DNA of 64,000 nucleotides. Source: Clostridia bacterium. GTDB taxonomy: Bacteria > Bacillota > Clostridia > Oscillospirales > Acutalibacteraceae. Numbering within the stretch: the first letter of the stretch is position 1; each line of letters begins with the position of its first letter. The notes beneath the pieces were generated by a model, which saw nothing but the letters and a program-made list of their open reading frames with translations, was not told the DNA's origin and ran no database searches. The position numbers were made by a program, and so were the translations under genes. The stretch is from positions 1 to 64,000 of the forward strand of contig JAFQON010000031.1 of NCBI GenBank assembly GCA_017403185.1. The letters are read 5' to 3'. Of this stretch, positions 34,061-43,475 are shown piece after piece.

Positions 34061-35419
34061 ATGAAAAACAAAATTTCAGACAGCGGCTTTTATAAAGCGT
34101 TTTTCACAATGACCGTTACAATGGCATTTCAGAATCTCATTGTTTTCGGCGTAAACCTTGCCGACTCGGTTATGATGGGTGCTTACAGCGAAACCGCACT
34201 CAGCGGCGTGGGAATATGTAACAACATTCAGTTTTTTCTGAACATGGCGGCCTCAGGCGTTGCCTCGGGAATGACGGTCATCGCCTCGCAGTATTGGGGC
34301 AAAAACGAGAAAAAGCCCATTTTCAGAGTATCTGCGGTTGCAATGTGGATTGGGATTATATTCACCATGCTTATTTTTGCGTTTGCAACAATCGCACCCG
34401 AGCTGCTCATTCGCCTTTTCACGGATAAAGAAGCTGTTATTGAGCAGGCCGTGCTCTACCTTGATGTTATAAAACATACATATTTATTGTTCACGCTCTC
34501 CACGCTGCTTCTCGCAGTGCTGAGAAGTGTTGAAACGGTTAAAATCGGCTTTTATGTTTCGCTTTCATCGTTTGCAATAAACATTCTGCTCAACTATACG
34601 CTCATCTACGGCAAATTCGGTGCGCCCGAAATGGGCATCAGAGGTGCTGCCGTTGCAACTCTTGTTTCAAGAGCAATCGAGCTTGCGGTTGTAGTTATAT
34701 ATGTATTATTTATAGACAAAAAACTGAAAATGAAAATCCGTGACCTGTTTATCACGGATAAAGAAATGTTCAGGGACTATTTCAAAACGGGGCTGCCGCT
34801 GATGATGAGCAGCATTTCGTGGGGAATTGCAATGAGCATTCAGGGTGCAATCATCGGCAGGCTTATTGAAAGCGCAATCGCCGCAAACAGCATTGCAACA
34901 ACACTCTTTCAGGTTGCAACGGTTATCTGCTACGCATCAAGCAATGTTGCTTGCGTGCTGATAGGCAAAACCGTGGGCGAAAACAAACCGATGGAAATTA
35001 TCAAAAAACGCAGCAAAAATCTGCAGCTAATCTTCCTTGCAATCGGCGTTGTATCGAGTGCGATACTGCTGATTTCAAAAAATCTTATTATTGATTTTTA
35101 CAATGCAACGCCGCAGACGGTTGAAATCACCAATCAATTCATATGGGTGCTTTGCGTAACGGTTATCGGCACTGCATACGAAGCACCCTGCCTTTGCGGA
35201 ATTGTTTCGGGCGGCGGAGAAACCTCATTTGTGCTCAAAAACGATATTATATTTATGTGGCTTATCGTGCTGCCGCTGAGCATACTGAGCGCATTCGTTT
35301 TCAAATTCCCCGTTGTTGTTACCTTTGCCTGCCTTAAGGCAGATCAGGTGCTCAAATGCGCCGTTGCGGTTGTAAAGGTGAATAAATTCAACTGGATAAA
35401 AAAAGCTACGAGAGAATAA
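34061..35419 (+). CDS. MATE-family multidrug/metabolite exporter
   Basis: A 452-residue protein with twelve membrane segments in two halves. The N-terminal half has the usual NLADSVMMG and ASGVASGMTVIASQYWG; the second half has ISWGIAMSIQGAIIGRL. It belongs to the DinF/NorM-like MATE exporters driven by Na+ or H+. The ATG at 34061 with GGAGAG upstream is favoured; an open frame further upstream precedes the promoter. It is monocistronic. Confidence 0.88.
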   Translation: MKNKISDSGFYKAFFTMTVTMAFQNLIVFGVNLADSVMMGAYSETALSGVGICNNIQFFLNMAASGVASGMTVIASQYWGKNEKKPIFRVSAVAMWIGIIFTMLIFAFATIAPELLIRLFTDKEAVIEQAVLYLDVIKHTYLLFTLSTLLLAVLRSVETVKIGFYVSLSSFAINILLNYTLIYGKFGAPEMGIRGAAVATLVSRAIELAVVVIYVLFIDKKLKMKIRDLFITDKEMFRDYFKTGLPLMMSSISWGIAMSIQGAIIGRLIESAIAANSIATTLFQVATVICYASSNVACVLIGKTVGENKPMEIIKKRSKNLQLIFLAIGVVSSAILLISKNLIIDFYNATPQTVEITNQFIWVLCVTVIGTAYEAPCLCGIVSGGGETSFVLKNDIIFMWLIVLPLSILSAFVFKFPVVVTFACLKADQVLKCAVAVVKVNKFNWIKKATRE

Positions 35420-35431
35420 ACGACACACAAA

Positions 35432-35461
35432 AACGGACTGTTCAAACACGAACAGTCCGTT
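35432..35461. terminator. Bidirectional terminator between MATE gene and clpX
   Basis: AACGGACTGTTC (35432-35443) pairs exactly with 35450-35461 across a six-base loop. clpX ends at 35467 on minus. Confidence 0.85.
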
Positions 35462-35466
35462 AATAT

Positions 35467-36756
35467 TTATCCTGCATTTTTGGGCTTTGTCACCTTTGGA
35501 GGCACAGCAAGCTTTGCCCTTTTGCTGTTGGGGTTGCGCTCAATCATCGGCTCTGCGCCGTCATTGACGCTTGCCGCAGTTATGCAAACTCTCTCAACCG
35601 TCGGGTCTGAGGGCACATCATACATAACGGGCATAAGCACGCTTTCAATAATTGAACGCAGACCTCTTGCACCCGTTTTCTTTTCGAGCGCCTTATCGGC
35701 AATAGCTTCAAGTGCAGTGTCATCAAATTCAAGCTCAACATCATCGAGCTTGAAAAGCTCCTTATACTGCTTGACAACCGCATTCTTGGGAGTGGTAAGA
35801 ATCTGCACAAGCGCATCCTTATCAAGCTCCTGAAGGGTTGTGATAACGGGAAGCCTGCCCACAAGCTCGGGAATAATTCCGAATTTAACAAGGTCCTGCT
35901 GAATAACCTTGCCCATAATATTCTCTTTAGCCGCTTCAGATTTGCTCTTAATCTGTGCACCGAAGCCGAGAGCCGAGCCCTCAGAACGCTTTTCAATTAT
36001 CTTTTCAATACCGTCAAACGCACCGCCGCAGATGAAAAGAATATTTGAGGTATCAATCTGAATGAACTCCTGCTGAGGATGCTTTCTGCCGCCCTGAGGG
36101 GGAACATTCGCAACAGTGCCTTCAATTATCTTAAGCAACGCCTGCTGAACGCCTTCGCCGCTTACATCTCTTGTGATTGAAGGATTTTCGCTCTTGCGGG
36201 CAATCTTGTCGATTTCGTCAACATAGATAATGCCTCTCTCAGCACGCTCAACATCAAAATCCGCCGCCTGAATAATTCTGAGCAGGATATTCTCAACATC
36301 CTCGCCCACATAACCCGCTTCGGTAAGCGTTGTTGCGTCTGCAATGGCAAAGGGAACATCAAGGATTTTTGCAAGAGTCTGAGCAAGCATGGTTTTACCC
36401 ACACCTGTGGGACCGAGAAGCAGAATGTTGCTCTTCTGAATCTCAACATCGGTTATTCCCTTGCTGCCGATGCGTTTATAATGGTTATAGACCGCAACGC
36501 TGAGCGCAATTTTTGCACTCTCCTGACCGATTACATATTCATCAAGCTTAGCCTTGATTTCGTGGGGCTTCGGGAGTGAATCGGCATCAAAATCACCGTG
36601 ACCGTGTGTGCCCGGCTCCGAGTCAATTATTGAACAGCAGAGCTCAACACACTCATTACATATATATACATTAGGGCCGGCAATAAGCTTGTCAACCTGA
36701 TTCTGCGTTTTGTGGCAGAATGAACAGGAAACCCTTCTTTCGTCATCTCTGGGCAT
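35467..36756 (-). CDS. clpX: ATP-dependent Clp protease ATPase subunit ClpX
   Basis: A 429-residue AAA+ unfoldase. The N-terminal C4 zinc domain (CSFC...CNEC, residues 10-38) recruits adaptors. Walker A is GPTGVGKT, Walker [11 protein letters not shown], the pore loop GYVGEDVE, and the ClpP-docking IGF-type loop reads LGFG. It unfolds tagged proteins and feeds them to ClpP. The second of two adjacent ATGs (36756) has better spacing to AGGAGG. The downstream order tig-clpP-clpX is common in Firmicutes. Confidence 0.96.
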   Translation of the reverse strand: MPRDDERRVSCSFCHKTQNQVDKLIAGPNVYICNECVELCCSIIDSEPGTHGHGDFDADSLPKPHEIKAKLDEYVIGQESAKIALSVAVYNHYKRIGSKGITDVEIQKSNILLLGPTGVGKTMLAQTLAKILDVPFAIADATTLTEAGYVGEDVENILLRIIQAADFDVERAERGIIYVDEIDKIARKSENPSITRDVSGEGVQQALLKIIEGTVANVPPQGGRKHPQQEFIQIDTSNILFICGGAFDGIEKIIEKRSEGSALGFGAQIKSKSEAAKENIMGKVIQQDLVKFGIIPELVGRLPVITTLQELDKDALVQILTTPKNAVVKQYKELFKLDDVELEFDDTALEAIADKALEKKTGARGLRSIIESVLMPVMYDVPSDPTVERVCITAASVNDGAEPMIERNPNSKRAKLAVPPKVTKPKNAG

Positions 36757-36770
36757 CATTTGCCTCCTGT

Positions 36771-37352
36771 TTATCTTTTGTCAATCACCTTATCAACAAG
36801 GCCGTATTCCATGGCCTCCTGAGCGGTGAGATAATTATCTCTCTCTGTATCCCTTGCGATTTCTTCAATGGACCTGCCTGTGTTTTCGGCAAGGATTTTG
36901 TTAAGCTTAGCTCTTGTTTTAAGAATGTGGTCTGCAGCAATCTGAATTTCGGTTGCCTGACCTCTTGCGCCGCCGAGGGGCTGATGAATCATAATCTCGC
37001 TGTTGGGCAGAGCAAATCTCTTGCCCTTTGCACCTGACGAGAGAAGAAACGCTCCCATAGAAGCTGCCATACCCATGCAGATTGTTGAAACATCACACTT
37101 GATGTACTGCATTGTGTCATAAATTGCCATGCCTGCGGTTACTGAGCCGCCGGGGCTGTTGATATAAAGGCTGATGTCCTTCTCAGGGTCCTGACCCTCA
37201 AGGAAAAGGAGCTGCGCAACAACGATGCTCGCCGTTGTATCGTTAACCTCATCGGAGAGAACGATAATTCTGTCGTTAAGGAGGCGTGAAAAAATATCAT
37301 ATGAACGCTCGCCTCTGTTAGTCTGTTCAACAACATAGGGTACCAATGCCAT
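36771..37352 (-). CDS. clpP: ATP-dependent Clp protease proteolytic subunit ClpP
   Basis: A 193-residue serine peptidase that forms the 14-mer degradation chamber. The catalytic Ser is in [11 protein letters not shown] (near 98), His in [10 protein letters not shown] (near 123) and Asp in [11 protein letters not shown] (near 172). The start [25 protein letters not shown] is the typical N-terminus that forms the axial gate. It lies 14 bases before clpX. Confidence 0.96.
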   Translation of the reverse strand: MALVPYVVEQTNRGERSYDIFSRLLNDRIIVLSDEVNDTTASIVVAQLLFLEGQDPEKDISLYINSPGGSVTAGMAIYDTMQYIKCDVSTICMGMAASMGAFLLSSGAKGKRFALPNSEIMIHQPLGGARGQATEIQIAADHILKTRAKLNKILAENTGRSIEEIARDTERDNYLTAQEAMEYGLVDKVIDKR

Positions 37353-37385
37353 AAAAAATCAATCCTTTCTCCGCAAATAAGAATG

Positions 37386-37414
37386 AATAAACCGGCGTAA
37401 ACCACCGGTTTATT
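37386..37414 (-). promoter_or_regulatory. Intercistronic hairpin between tig and clpP
   Basis: AATAAACCGG (37386-37395) pairs with 37405-37414, making a 10-bp stem in the 102-base gap between tig and clpP. No T-run follows on minus, so it may be a processing or attenuation site. I see no clear separate promoter for clpP. Confidence 0.5.
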
Positions 37415-37454
37415 CTTTATGCTCATATTTAAGTATAGTAGGAATTCCGGCTGA

Positions 37455-38879
37455 TTATTCAGCAGCTTCTTCCTTCTTTTCTGCTGCTTTCTTGGTTGTC
37501 TTCTTTGCAGCAGGCTTCTTTGCGGGCTTTGCTTCTTCAGCTTCGCCTTCCTCTGCGGGAGCAGCTTCCTTCTTCTTTGCAGCCTTCTTTGCAGCGGGCT
37601 TCTTTGCCTTTGCTGAGTCAATTACAAGCTTAAAGGCATCCTGCTTTGCAAGCTCTGCAGCAACGGTTGCTTCGGGAACAAGCTCCTTGATCTTTTCAAC
37701 ATCAAGCTGATACATCTCAGCCATCTTTGAGTATTCTTCAGCAACAGCTTCGTCTGATGCCTTGAGACCTTCTGCCTCGATAATCTTTTCGATTGCAAGG
37801 TCAATCTTAACCTCTGAAACTGCACGCTCCTTCATCTGGCTTGTGAAGGTTTCTTTATCCATACCCATATACATGAGATATGTGTCAAGGTCAATGCCCT
37901 GCTGAGCAATTCTCTGTGCAAAGGAATCAACATCTTCCTTAGCCTTGTTGTCATACATACACTCGGGGATTTCGCCCTCAACATTTTCAACAAGAGCTGC
38001 GATAACAGCATCCTCAAATGCGTTCTGTGCACTCTCCTGCTTTCTCTTGAGAATGTCCTCTTCAACGCCCTTCTTAAGCTCGTCAACTGTTTCGTATTCG
38101 CCCATATCCTTAGCGAATTCATCATCAAGCTCGGGGAGCTCCTTGACCTTGATTTCATGAAGCTTAATCTTGAAAACAGCATCCTTTGAAGCAAGCTCGG
38201 GTGCGTATGCCTCGGGGAAGGTTACGTTAACATCAAATTCTTCGCCGATTGAGTGACCGATAATCTGCTCCTCAAAGCCGGGGATGAATGAACCTGAGCC
38301 GATTGTGAGCTCATATTTTTCAGCCTTGCCGCCGTCAAATGCAGCGCCGTCAACAAAGCCTTCAAAATCGATAACGGTGATATCGCCGTCTTTTGCTGCT
38401 CTGTCATCAACATTGATGATTCTTGCGCCTCTTTCAAGCATATGCTCGATTTCGTGGTCAATTTCTTCCTTTGTTACCTTTGCCTCAGCCTTTTCAGCTG
38501 TGAGACCCTTGTAAGCCTTAAGAGTGATTTCAGGCTTAACGGTAACATTGAAGGTCATTACAACGCCTTCTTCTTTGCTCATTGTCTTAACATCGAAATC
38601 ACGGGGCTGATCAACAGGCTCAATGCCTGCTTCTTCATAAGCAGCCTGCACTGCTTCGGGGAATACGATATCAAGAGCATCCTCAAAGAATACTTCTTTG
38701 CCGTAGAGCTTCTCAATCATCTGAAGAGGAGCCTTACCCTTGCGGAAGCCGGGAATCTGAATTGACTTTCTCTGCTTGAGATAAGCCTGCTGAACAGCAG
38801 CTCTGAAAGCTTCAGCCGCAATAGCAATTTCAACTGAATAAGTGTTTGTTTCTGTTTTGTTTGCTGATACTAAACTCAT
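37455..38879 (-). CDS. tig: Trigger factor with a Lys/Ala-rich C-terminal tail
   Basis: A 474-residue ribosome-associated chaperone and prolyl isomerase. The ribosome-docking signature GFRKGKAPLQMIEKLYG is near residues 44-60, and the PPIase domain covers about 150-245 (KDGDITVIDFEGFVDG). The usual protein ends near 424; here about 52 extra residues follow, built of KPAAKKAAKK blocks around an acidic EEGEAEEAK centre. The tail is in frame, has normal codons and ends at a proper stop. It resembles histone-H1-like tails that bind nucleic acid or ribosomal RNA. It leads the clpP-clpX genes. Confidence 0.93.
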   Translation of the reverse strand: MSLVSANKTETNTYSVEIAIAAEAFRAAVQQAYLKQRKSIQIPGFRKGKAPLQMIEKLYGKEVFFEDALDIVFPEAVQAAYEEAGIEPVDQPRDFDVKTMSKEEGVVMTFNVTVKPEITLKAYKGLTAEKAEAKVTKEEIDHEIEHMLERGARIINVDDRAAKDGDITVIDFEGFVDGAAFDGGKAEKYELTIGSGSFIPGFEEQIIGHSIGEEFDVNVTFPEAYAPELASKDAVFKIKLHEIKVKELPELDDEFAKDMGEYETVDELKKGVEEDILKRKQESAQNAFEDAVIAALVENVEGEIPECMYDNKAKEDVDSFAQRIAQQGIDLDTYLMYMGMDKETFTSQMKERAVSEVKIDLAIEKIIEAEGLKASDEAVAEEYSKMAEMYQLDVEKIKELVPEATVAAELAKQDAFKLVIDSAKAKKPAAKKAAKKKEAAPAEEGEAEEAKPAKKPAAKKTTKKAAEKKEEAAE

Positions 38880-38912
38880 TTAGAATTCCTCCAATTCTAC
38901 TTTTACCCATAA

Positions 38913-38918
38913 ATTATA
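38913..38918 (-). promoter_or_regulatory. Probable -10 box of tig
   Basis: On minus, TATAAT at 38913-38918 is 33 bases before the tig ATG; the -35 region (TAGAAA at 17 bases) is weak. Two direct repeats lie upstream. No CIRCE element and no CtsR heptad repeat is seen. Confidence 0.5.
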
Positions 38919-38973
38919 GCAAATAAATTACCAAATTTCTATATATATTTGTATATATTTATTTTTTCTTATG

Positions 38974-39018
38974 TTTGGTTAATTTTTCCGTTTTTTTAAG
39001 CTGAGTTTTGGTTAATTT
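38974..39018 (-). repeat. Direct repeats upstream of tig
   Basis: TTTGGTTAATTT occurs at 38974-38985 and again at 39007-39018, 33 bases apart (about three helix turns), upstream of the tig promoter. They may be operator half-sites or chance in an A+T-rich gap. Confidence 0.4.
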
Positions 39019-39026
39019 GACATATT

Positions 39027-39713
39027 TTAATACACCAAAGCAGGGCAAAACTGCAGATAGTCGCTTGAAATGAGCGAAAATCTTATGCCGTCGCTCTCGC
39101 CGATAAACGCACCCGCATGGGAATAGGAATGCAGATGCCCGTAATAGCAGCGGGTAATTTTCTCCTCAACAAGCACATCGTAAATCTCATCGCACTTCTG
39201 AGTTATGCTGATTGGCGGATAGTGCAGAAACACAACGGGCTCAAGCCCCGTTGCCTTTGCGGCGGCAATTGAAGCACGAAGCCTGCCCGCCTCACGAAGC
39301 ACGACCTTTTTATCCACATCACTCTCCGCATCAAAAAACCAGCCCCGAGTGCCGCAGATTGCAAAATCCCCGGCGGTGTATGCGTTGTTGTGAAGAATAT
39401 TCAATGTATCCAAAGAATGCTTTTCAAAAAACTCATCCGATTTCTTTTTGGTAGCCCACCAATAATCGTGATTTCCTTTGAGAATTATCTTTCTGCCCGG
39501 CAGAGAATTGAGAAACTCAAAATCCTCAAGCCCTTCTTCAAGGTTCATACACCAGGATATATCGCCCGCAACAACCACCGTATCTTCATCCCGCACAAGC
39601 CTGCGCCAATTATTTTCAAGCCGCTGCTCATAATCAGTCCAGCCGCCGAAAACATTCATCGACTTGCCCGTCGCAAACGAAAAATGCGTGTCGCCGATTA
39701 CAAAAAGAGCCAT
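39027..39713 (-). CDS. Small cytosolic metallophosphoesterase
   Basis: A 228-residue calcineurin-like enzyme. Motifs run GDTHFSF (near 7), GDISWC, GNHDYWW, FLHYPP and YGHLHSY. There is no signal peptide. The start at 39713 is favoured because AAAGG lies eight bases upstream and the family begins almost at the GD motif. It lies 147 bases upstream of tig on the same strand and is divergent from the DUF1540 gene. Substrate unknown. Confidence 0.82.
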   Translation of the reverse strand: MALFVIGDTHFSFATGKSMNVFGGWTDYEQRLENNWRRLVRDEDTVVVAGDISWCMNLEEGLEDFEFLNSLPGRKIILKGNHDYWWATKKKSDEFFEKHSLDTLNILHNNAYTAGDFAICGTRGWFFDAESDVDKKVVLREAGRLRASIAAAKATGLEPVVFLHYPPISITQKCDEIYDVLVEEKITRCYYGHLHSYSHAGAFIGESDGIRFSLISSDYLQFCPALVY

Positions 39714-39805
39714 AAACATATCCTTTCCGAAAATAATTGAGGTTCTGCGGTAAATACTATTGTTGCGGATATCCTCCGTAATCAATCACAAAGGAGAGAA
39801 ACAAG

Positions 39806-39994
39806 ATGAATAACGAAATCGGCGCTATTACCTGCTTTGCAAAGAACTGCGTTTACCACAAGGGCAACACATCCTGCACCGCAGGCACAATTGAAGTCGG
39901 CAATTCTTCCGCCTGCAAATGCGGCGAAACACAGTGCTCAACCTTCAGGCTCAACGACAATGCCGTTAACGAGGCAAGAGGCTGCTGCGATTAA
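39806..39994 (+). CDS. DUF1540 cysteine-rich small protein
   Basis: A 62-residue protein with eight Cys residues in the DUF1540 layout (C10, C15, C24, C37, C39, C44, then CC at the end). The family is widespread in Clostridia, is thought to bind metal through its Cys set and often accompanies sporulation or stress genes. AAAGGAG precedes the ATG. Its stop codon overlaps the stop of the convergent threonine synthase gene within the palindrome TTAA, and no terminator lies between the two genes. Confidence 0.8.
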   Translation: MNNEIGAITCFAKNCVYHKGNTSCTAGTIEVGNSSACKCGETQCSTFRLNDNAVNEARGCCD

Positions 39995-41475
39995 ATACCC
40001 AGCATATTGAACACTACGCCGTCCATGCTGTCCTTTGAGCAGCAGCCGTCAAATCTCACTGCCTTGTTGCGGAGATTTGCAAGCTGCTCAGGGCAGCATT
40101 TGCCTGTTACTTCCGCAAGCTTCTCTACCATTTCAAATTCGTCAAGGCCGTCTGTCTTGCCTGCAACAGCTTCAAGCACTGCTGCGCTGAATTTGAAGGG
40201 GCTTGCGGTTGAAGCGATAACTGCGGGAGTTGCATCGCCTGTTTTTTCTTTGTAGTCATAGTATACTTTAACGGCAACTGCGGTATGAGTATCACAAAGA
40301 TAATTCTTTTCTTTGAATATTTTTGCAATTGTTGCCTTGGTTTCATCATCGTCACAGCAGCCTGCGGCGAATACCGACTTGATTGTGTCAAGAGTTGCGG
40401 CGTCAACTTCATACTTACCTTCTGCAGAAAGCTTGTTCATCCATGCGGTAACCTTTTCGCTGCCGCTTACGGAATAGAGAAGTCTTTCAAGATTGCTGGA
40501 GATAAGAATATCCATTGAAGGTGAAATCGTGGTGAAGAATTCACGGTTTCTGTTGTAAACACCCGTTGTGAGGAACTCGGTGAGAACAGAGTTGCTGTTT
40601 GAAGCGCAAATGAGCTTCTTCACGGGCAGACCCATTTCCTTTGCATAGTAAGCGGCGAGGATATTGCCGAAGTTACCTGTGGGAACAACAACATTGATTT
40701 CATCGCCCGCATTGATTTCGCCGTTTGCAAGCAAGTCGCAGTAAGCAGAGAAATAATAAACAATCTGAGGGCAAAGTCTGCCCCAGTTTATTGAGTTGGC
40801 GGAAGAGAATGCCATTGAATTTTCGGCAAGCTTTGCAGCGATATCCTTATCGGTGAAAATTCTCTTTACGCCGCTCTGTGCATCGTCAAAGTTGCCTTCA
40901 ATAGCACAAACGGCAACATTGTTGCCCTCCTGAGTGCACATCTGAAGCTTCTGCATGGGGCTTACGCCGTCGCTGGGATAGAAAACAAGAATCTGTGTGT
41001 TTTCAACATCCTTGAAGCCTTCAAGTGCTGCCTTGCCGGTGTCGCCCGATGTGGCAACAAGAATAACAATTTTTGTGCCCTTTGCGGCCTTACCGCTTGA
41101 AACGGTAAGAAGTCGGGGCAAAATCTGAAGAGCCATATCCTTGAATGCGCAGGTAGGACCCTTGAAAAGCTCAAGAATGTGAACACCGTCTTCGATTTTT
41201 GCAAGAGGTGCAACCTTGGCATCCGAGAAGCCTGTTTCATAGGCGCCCTTTACGCAGGAATCAACCTCTTCCTCAGTGAAATCGGTGAGAAAAAGCGAAA
41301 GAATCGACTTTGCTCTGCCGATATAATCGAGCTTTGAAAGCTGAGCAATCGTTTCCATTGATACCTTGGGGAGGTTTTCAGGCACAAAAAGTCCGCCTTC
41401 TGACGAAATACCCTTTGTGATTGCCTGAGAAGCGGTGACTTTAACCGCCGTATCTCTTGTGCTTACATAATTCAT
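39991..41475 (-). CDS. thrC: Threonine synthase
   Basis: A 494-residue PLP enzyme that makes threonine from O-phosphohomoserine. The PLP Lys is in PTCAFKDMALQ (near 114), and the glycine loop reads TSGDTGKAA. The length matches the long form typical of Clostridia. The C-terminal EMVEKLAEVTGKCCPEQLANLRN is normal. The start at ATG 41475 follows AAAGGATG. It has its own promoter, so threonine synthesis is separate from the rplS operon. No T-box leader is present. Confidence 0.95.
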   Translation of the reverse strand: MNYVSTRDTAVKVTASQAITKGISSEGGLFVPENLPKVSMETIAQLSKLDYIGRAKSILSLFLTDFTEEEVDSCVKGAYETGFSDAKVAPLAKIEDGVHILELFKGPTCAFKDMALQILPRLLTVSSGKAAKGTKIVILVATSGDTGKAALEGFKDVENTQILVFYPSDGVSPMQKLQMCTQEGNNVAVCAIEGNFDDAQSGVKRIFTDKDIAAKLAENSMAFSSANSINWGRLCPQIVYYFSAYCDLLANGEINAGDEINVVVPTGNFGNILAAYYAKEMGLPVKKLICASNSNSVLTEFLTTGVYNRNREFFTTISPSMDILISSNLERLLYSVSGSEKVTAWMNKLSAEGKYEVDAATLDTIKSVFAAGCCDDDETKATIAKIFKEKNYLCDTHTAVAVKVYYDYKEKTGDATPAVIASTASPFKFSAAVLEAVAGKTDGLDEFEMVEKLAEVTGKCCPEQLANLRNKAVRFDGCCSKDSMDGVVFNMLGI

Positions 41476-41516
41476 CAAACATCATCCTTTATTGGAATTT
41501 AATTCATAACTGAAAT

Positions 41517-41545
41517 ATTATATCACAATATTTTTTCATTGTAAA
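41517..41545 (-). promoter_or_regulatory. Sigma-A promoter of thrC inside the end of the dipeptidase gene
   Basis: On minus, TTTACA (41540-41545), a 17-base spacer and TATAAT (41517-41522). The -35 box lies in the last codons of the dipeptidase gene, whose stop is at 41536. Confidence 0.8.
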
Positions 41546-42498
41546 ATGATTTTAAAAAAGTTCTCTGCATTTCTGAAGAAAACTTTCTCAAGAAGCGCTT
41601 CGTTCATACCTTTATCGGCAAGGAAGCAATATAAATCCGGCACTTTGTCAACTCCGTCAAGCTCGGGCACTATTTCACAGCCGTCAAAATCCGAGCCGAT
41701 TGCAAGGATATTCTCGCCGCCCATATCAAGAATATGAGCCATATGGCGATATACCGCCTCAAAGCCGTCGTCTCCGCTGTCACCGAGATAGTTTTTATAG
41801 AAATTTATGCCTATAAGACCGCCGCATTCAATGAGCAATCTGATTTGTTCATCATTAAGCGCTCTGCGGCAGGCAAATGCTTTTTCTTCGCTGTCCTTAC
41901 GGTATCTTTCGAGCACGCTTTTGCAGTTGGAATGAGATGCAAGCACCCTTATTCCGCTTGAAATAACATCATAAAAGCCCGCTCTGTTGAGATGAGAAAC
42001 ATCAGCGGCAATATTCAGCTTATCCATATCCTTTAAAAGCGCTTTTCCCGCTTCCTTCAACCCCGAAGTATTGCCTGACTGGCAGCCGTAACCAACTTCA
42101 TTTTCGCCATCCCATGTCAAGGTTATAAGCTTTACACCAAGCTCTTTTGCACGGTATGCGCCCTCTGATTTTGCGAACGGAGAAGCTCCTTCACAGGCAA
42201 GAATCGCAGCGCATCTGCCGCTTGCTTCGCAGTCATTCAAATCCGAAACTCCTTGACACAGCTTGATTTTACCGTTGTTTATAAGAATTTCATTCTCGAA
42301 ATTTGCAAGCACCTTTTCAAAGTATTCCGCCGCCTTTTCGCCACGGAGTTCATCGGGAATCCATATTGCAAAAACCTGAGCCCATTTGTCAAGTGATTTG
42401 CCTTTACATATATTGAGCTGAGTGTTGCCGTTATACAGCGGAAGTTTTTGGTTGAAGCACTCCCCCGCTGTGTCGCAATGCAGGTCAAACAGCTTCAT
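41536..42498 (-). CDS. Membrane dipeptidase-type (M19) peptidase
   Basis: A 320-residue amidohydrolase-fold dipeptidase. Zinc ligands: FDLHCDT at the N-terminus, LACEGAS (near 104), DVSHLNR (near 166), LASHSNC (near 187) and GSDFDG near the C-terminal end. It hydrolyses dipeptides, including D-amino-acid-containing ones, in the cytosol. It is the last gene of the rplS-to-yraN run, which normally lacks a peptidase at this place. Confidence 0.88.
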   Translation of the reverse strand: MKLFDLHCDTAGECFNQKLPLYNGNTQLNICKGKSLDKWAQVFAIWIPDELRGEKAAEYFEKVLANFENEILINNGKIKLCQGVSDLNDCEASGRCAAILACEGASPFAKSEGAYRAKELGVKLITLTWDGENEVGYGCQSGNTSGLKEAGKALLKDMDKLNIAADVSHLNRAGFYDVISSGIRVLASHSNCKSVLERYRKDSEEKAFACRRALNDEQIRLLIECGGLIGINFYKNYLGDSGDDGFEAVYRHMAHILDMGGENILAIGSDFDGCEIVPELDGVDKVPDLYCFLADKGMNEALLEKVFFRNAENFFKIILQ

Positions 42499-42508
42499 TT
42501 AATCACCC

Positions 42509-42862
42509 TCAGAATGCGTTTTCAATATAATTTATGCCTGAGAGACGGTTGTTATCATCAAGATAAACCTCGCACACATCAAAGCGTGACTGACCCTCAA
42601 TTTTGGTGAAGGAAAGAAAATTCTTTGCCGTCATTCTCAGCCTGCCGATTTTAACCGCATCAACGGCTTCCATCGGTCTTATATCGGTTTTAACATTTCT
42701 TGTTTTAACCTCAACAAAGCAGACCGTATCGCCCGTCTGAGCAATGATATCGGCTTCGCCGAAGCGGCACACATAGTTTGAGCTGAGAATTTTAAAGCCA
42801 TTATCTCTGAGATGGCGCACGGCAAAAATCTCACCCCACACGCCGGTTTTGTTGCGTATCAT
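42509..42862 (-). CDS. yraN: YraN/UPF0102 family nuclease-like protein
   Basis: A 117-residue protein with the restriction-endonuclease-like core of the YraN family: [21 protein letters not shown] (near residues 34-54). The Glu-Asp-(Glu-x-Lys) set of nucleases is present. It is coupled to rnhB by a four-base overlap, an order conserved across Bacteria. Function is not established; a role in DNA or RNA repair is inferred by the community. Confidence 0.9.
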   Translation of the reverse strand: MIRNKTGVWGEIFAVRHLRDNGFKILSSNYVCRFGEADIIAQTGDTVCFVEVKTRNVKTDIRPMEAVDAVKIGRLRMTAKNFLSFTKIEGQSRFDVCEVYLDDNNRLSGINYIENAF

Positions 42863-43464
42863 TTTTTCTCACCGTTAAACTTTGTGAGAAAGGAAAGGCG
42901 GTGACAATCGGATACTCCGTGCTCAACAAGCATTTCATAATGGAGCTTCGTGCCGTAGCCCTTGTGCTTTTCAAACTGATACTGCGGATATTTTTTGGCA
43001 AGCTCAAGCATAAATCTGTCCCTGCTCACCTTGGCAAGGATTGATGCCGCCGCAATTGATGGGCTGTTTGCATCACCCTTGACTATAGTTTCGCCGTCAA
43101 TTGAAAGCGGAGGCATTCTGTTGCCGTCTATAAGAGCGTAATCCGCAGGGATATCAAGCCCTTCAACAGCCTTTCTCATTGCAAGATATGTTGCCTGAAG
43201 AATATTGATTTCGTCAATCGTCTTTTCGTCAACGCTCGCAACACTCCAGCTTACAGCCTTTTCTTTTATTATGTCAAAAAGCGCATCACGCTTTTTCTCC
43301 GATATCTTTTTTGAATCGTTGAGTCCGTCTATAACACAGTTTTCGGGCAGTATAACCGCCGCTGCAAAAACGGGGCCTGCAAGAGGACCTCTGCCCGCCT
43401 CATCAACGCCGCAGACTGCCTTATAGCCCTTTGCCTTTGCGCTTATTTCATATTGAAAATCCAT
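42859..43464 (-). CDS. rnhB: Ribonuclease HII
   Basis: A 201-residue enzyme that nicks DNA at single ribonucleotides and degrades RNA in hybrids. The catalytic Asp-Glu pair lies in [13 protein letters not shown] (residues 20-32), another Asp in LIDGNRMP and the [11 protein letters not shown] block follows. Normal length. It precedes yraN, as in many Firmicutes. Confidence 0.95.
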   Translation of the reverse strand: MDFQYEISAKAKGYKAVCGVDEAGRGPLAGPVFAAAVILPENCVIDGLNDSKKISEKKRDALFDIIKEKAVSWSVASVDEKTIDEINILQATYLAMRKAVEGLDIPADYALIDGNRMPPLSIDGETIVKGDANSPSIAAASILAKVSRDRFMLELAKKYPQYQFEKHKGYGTKLHYEMLVEHGVSDCHRLSFLTKFNGEKK

Positions 43465-43475
43465 TGTTTTCTCCC

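Noticed and set aside
38880..39026. CtsR or CIRCE control of tig-clpP-clpX
   Set aside because: No CtsR heptad repeat (GGTCAAA type) and no TTAGCACTC inverted repeat is present in the upstream gap.
41479..41535. T-box leader before threonine synthase
   Set aside because: The leader from the mapped-by-eye promoter to the ATG is only about 35 bases, too short for a T-box.
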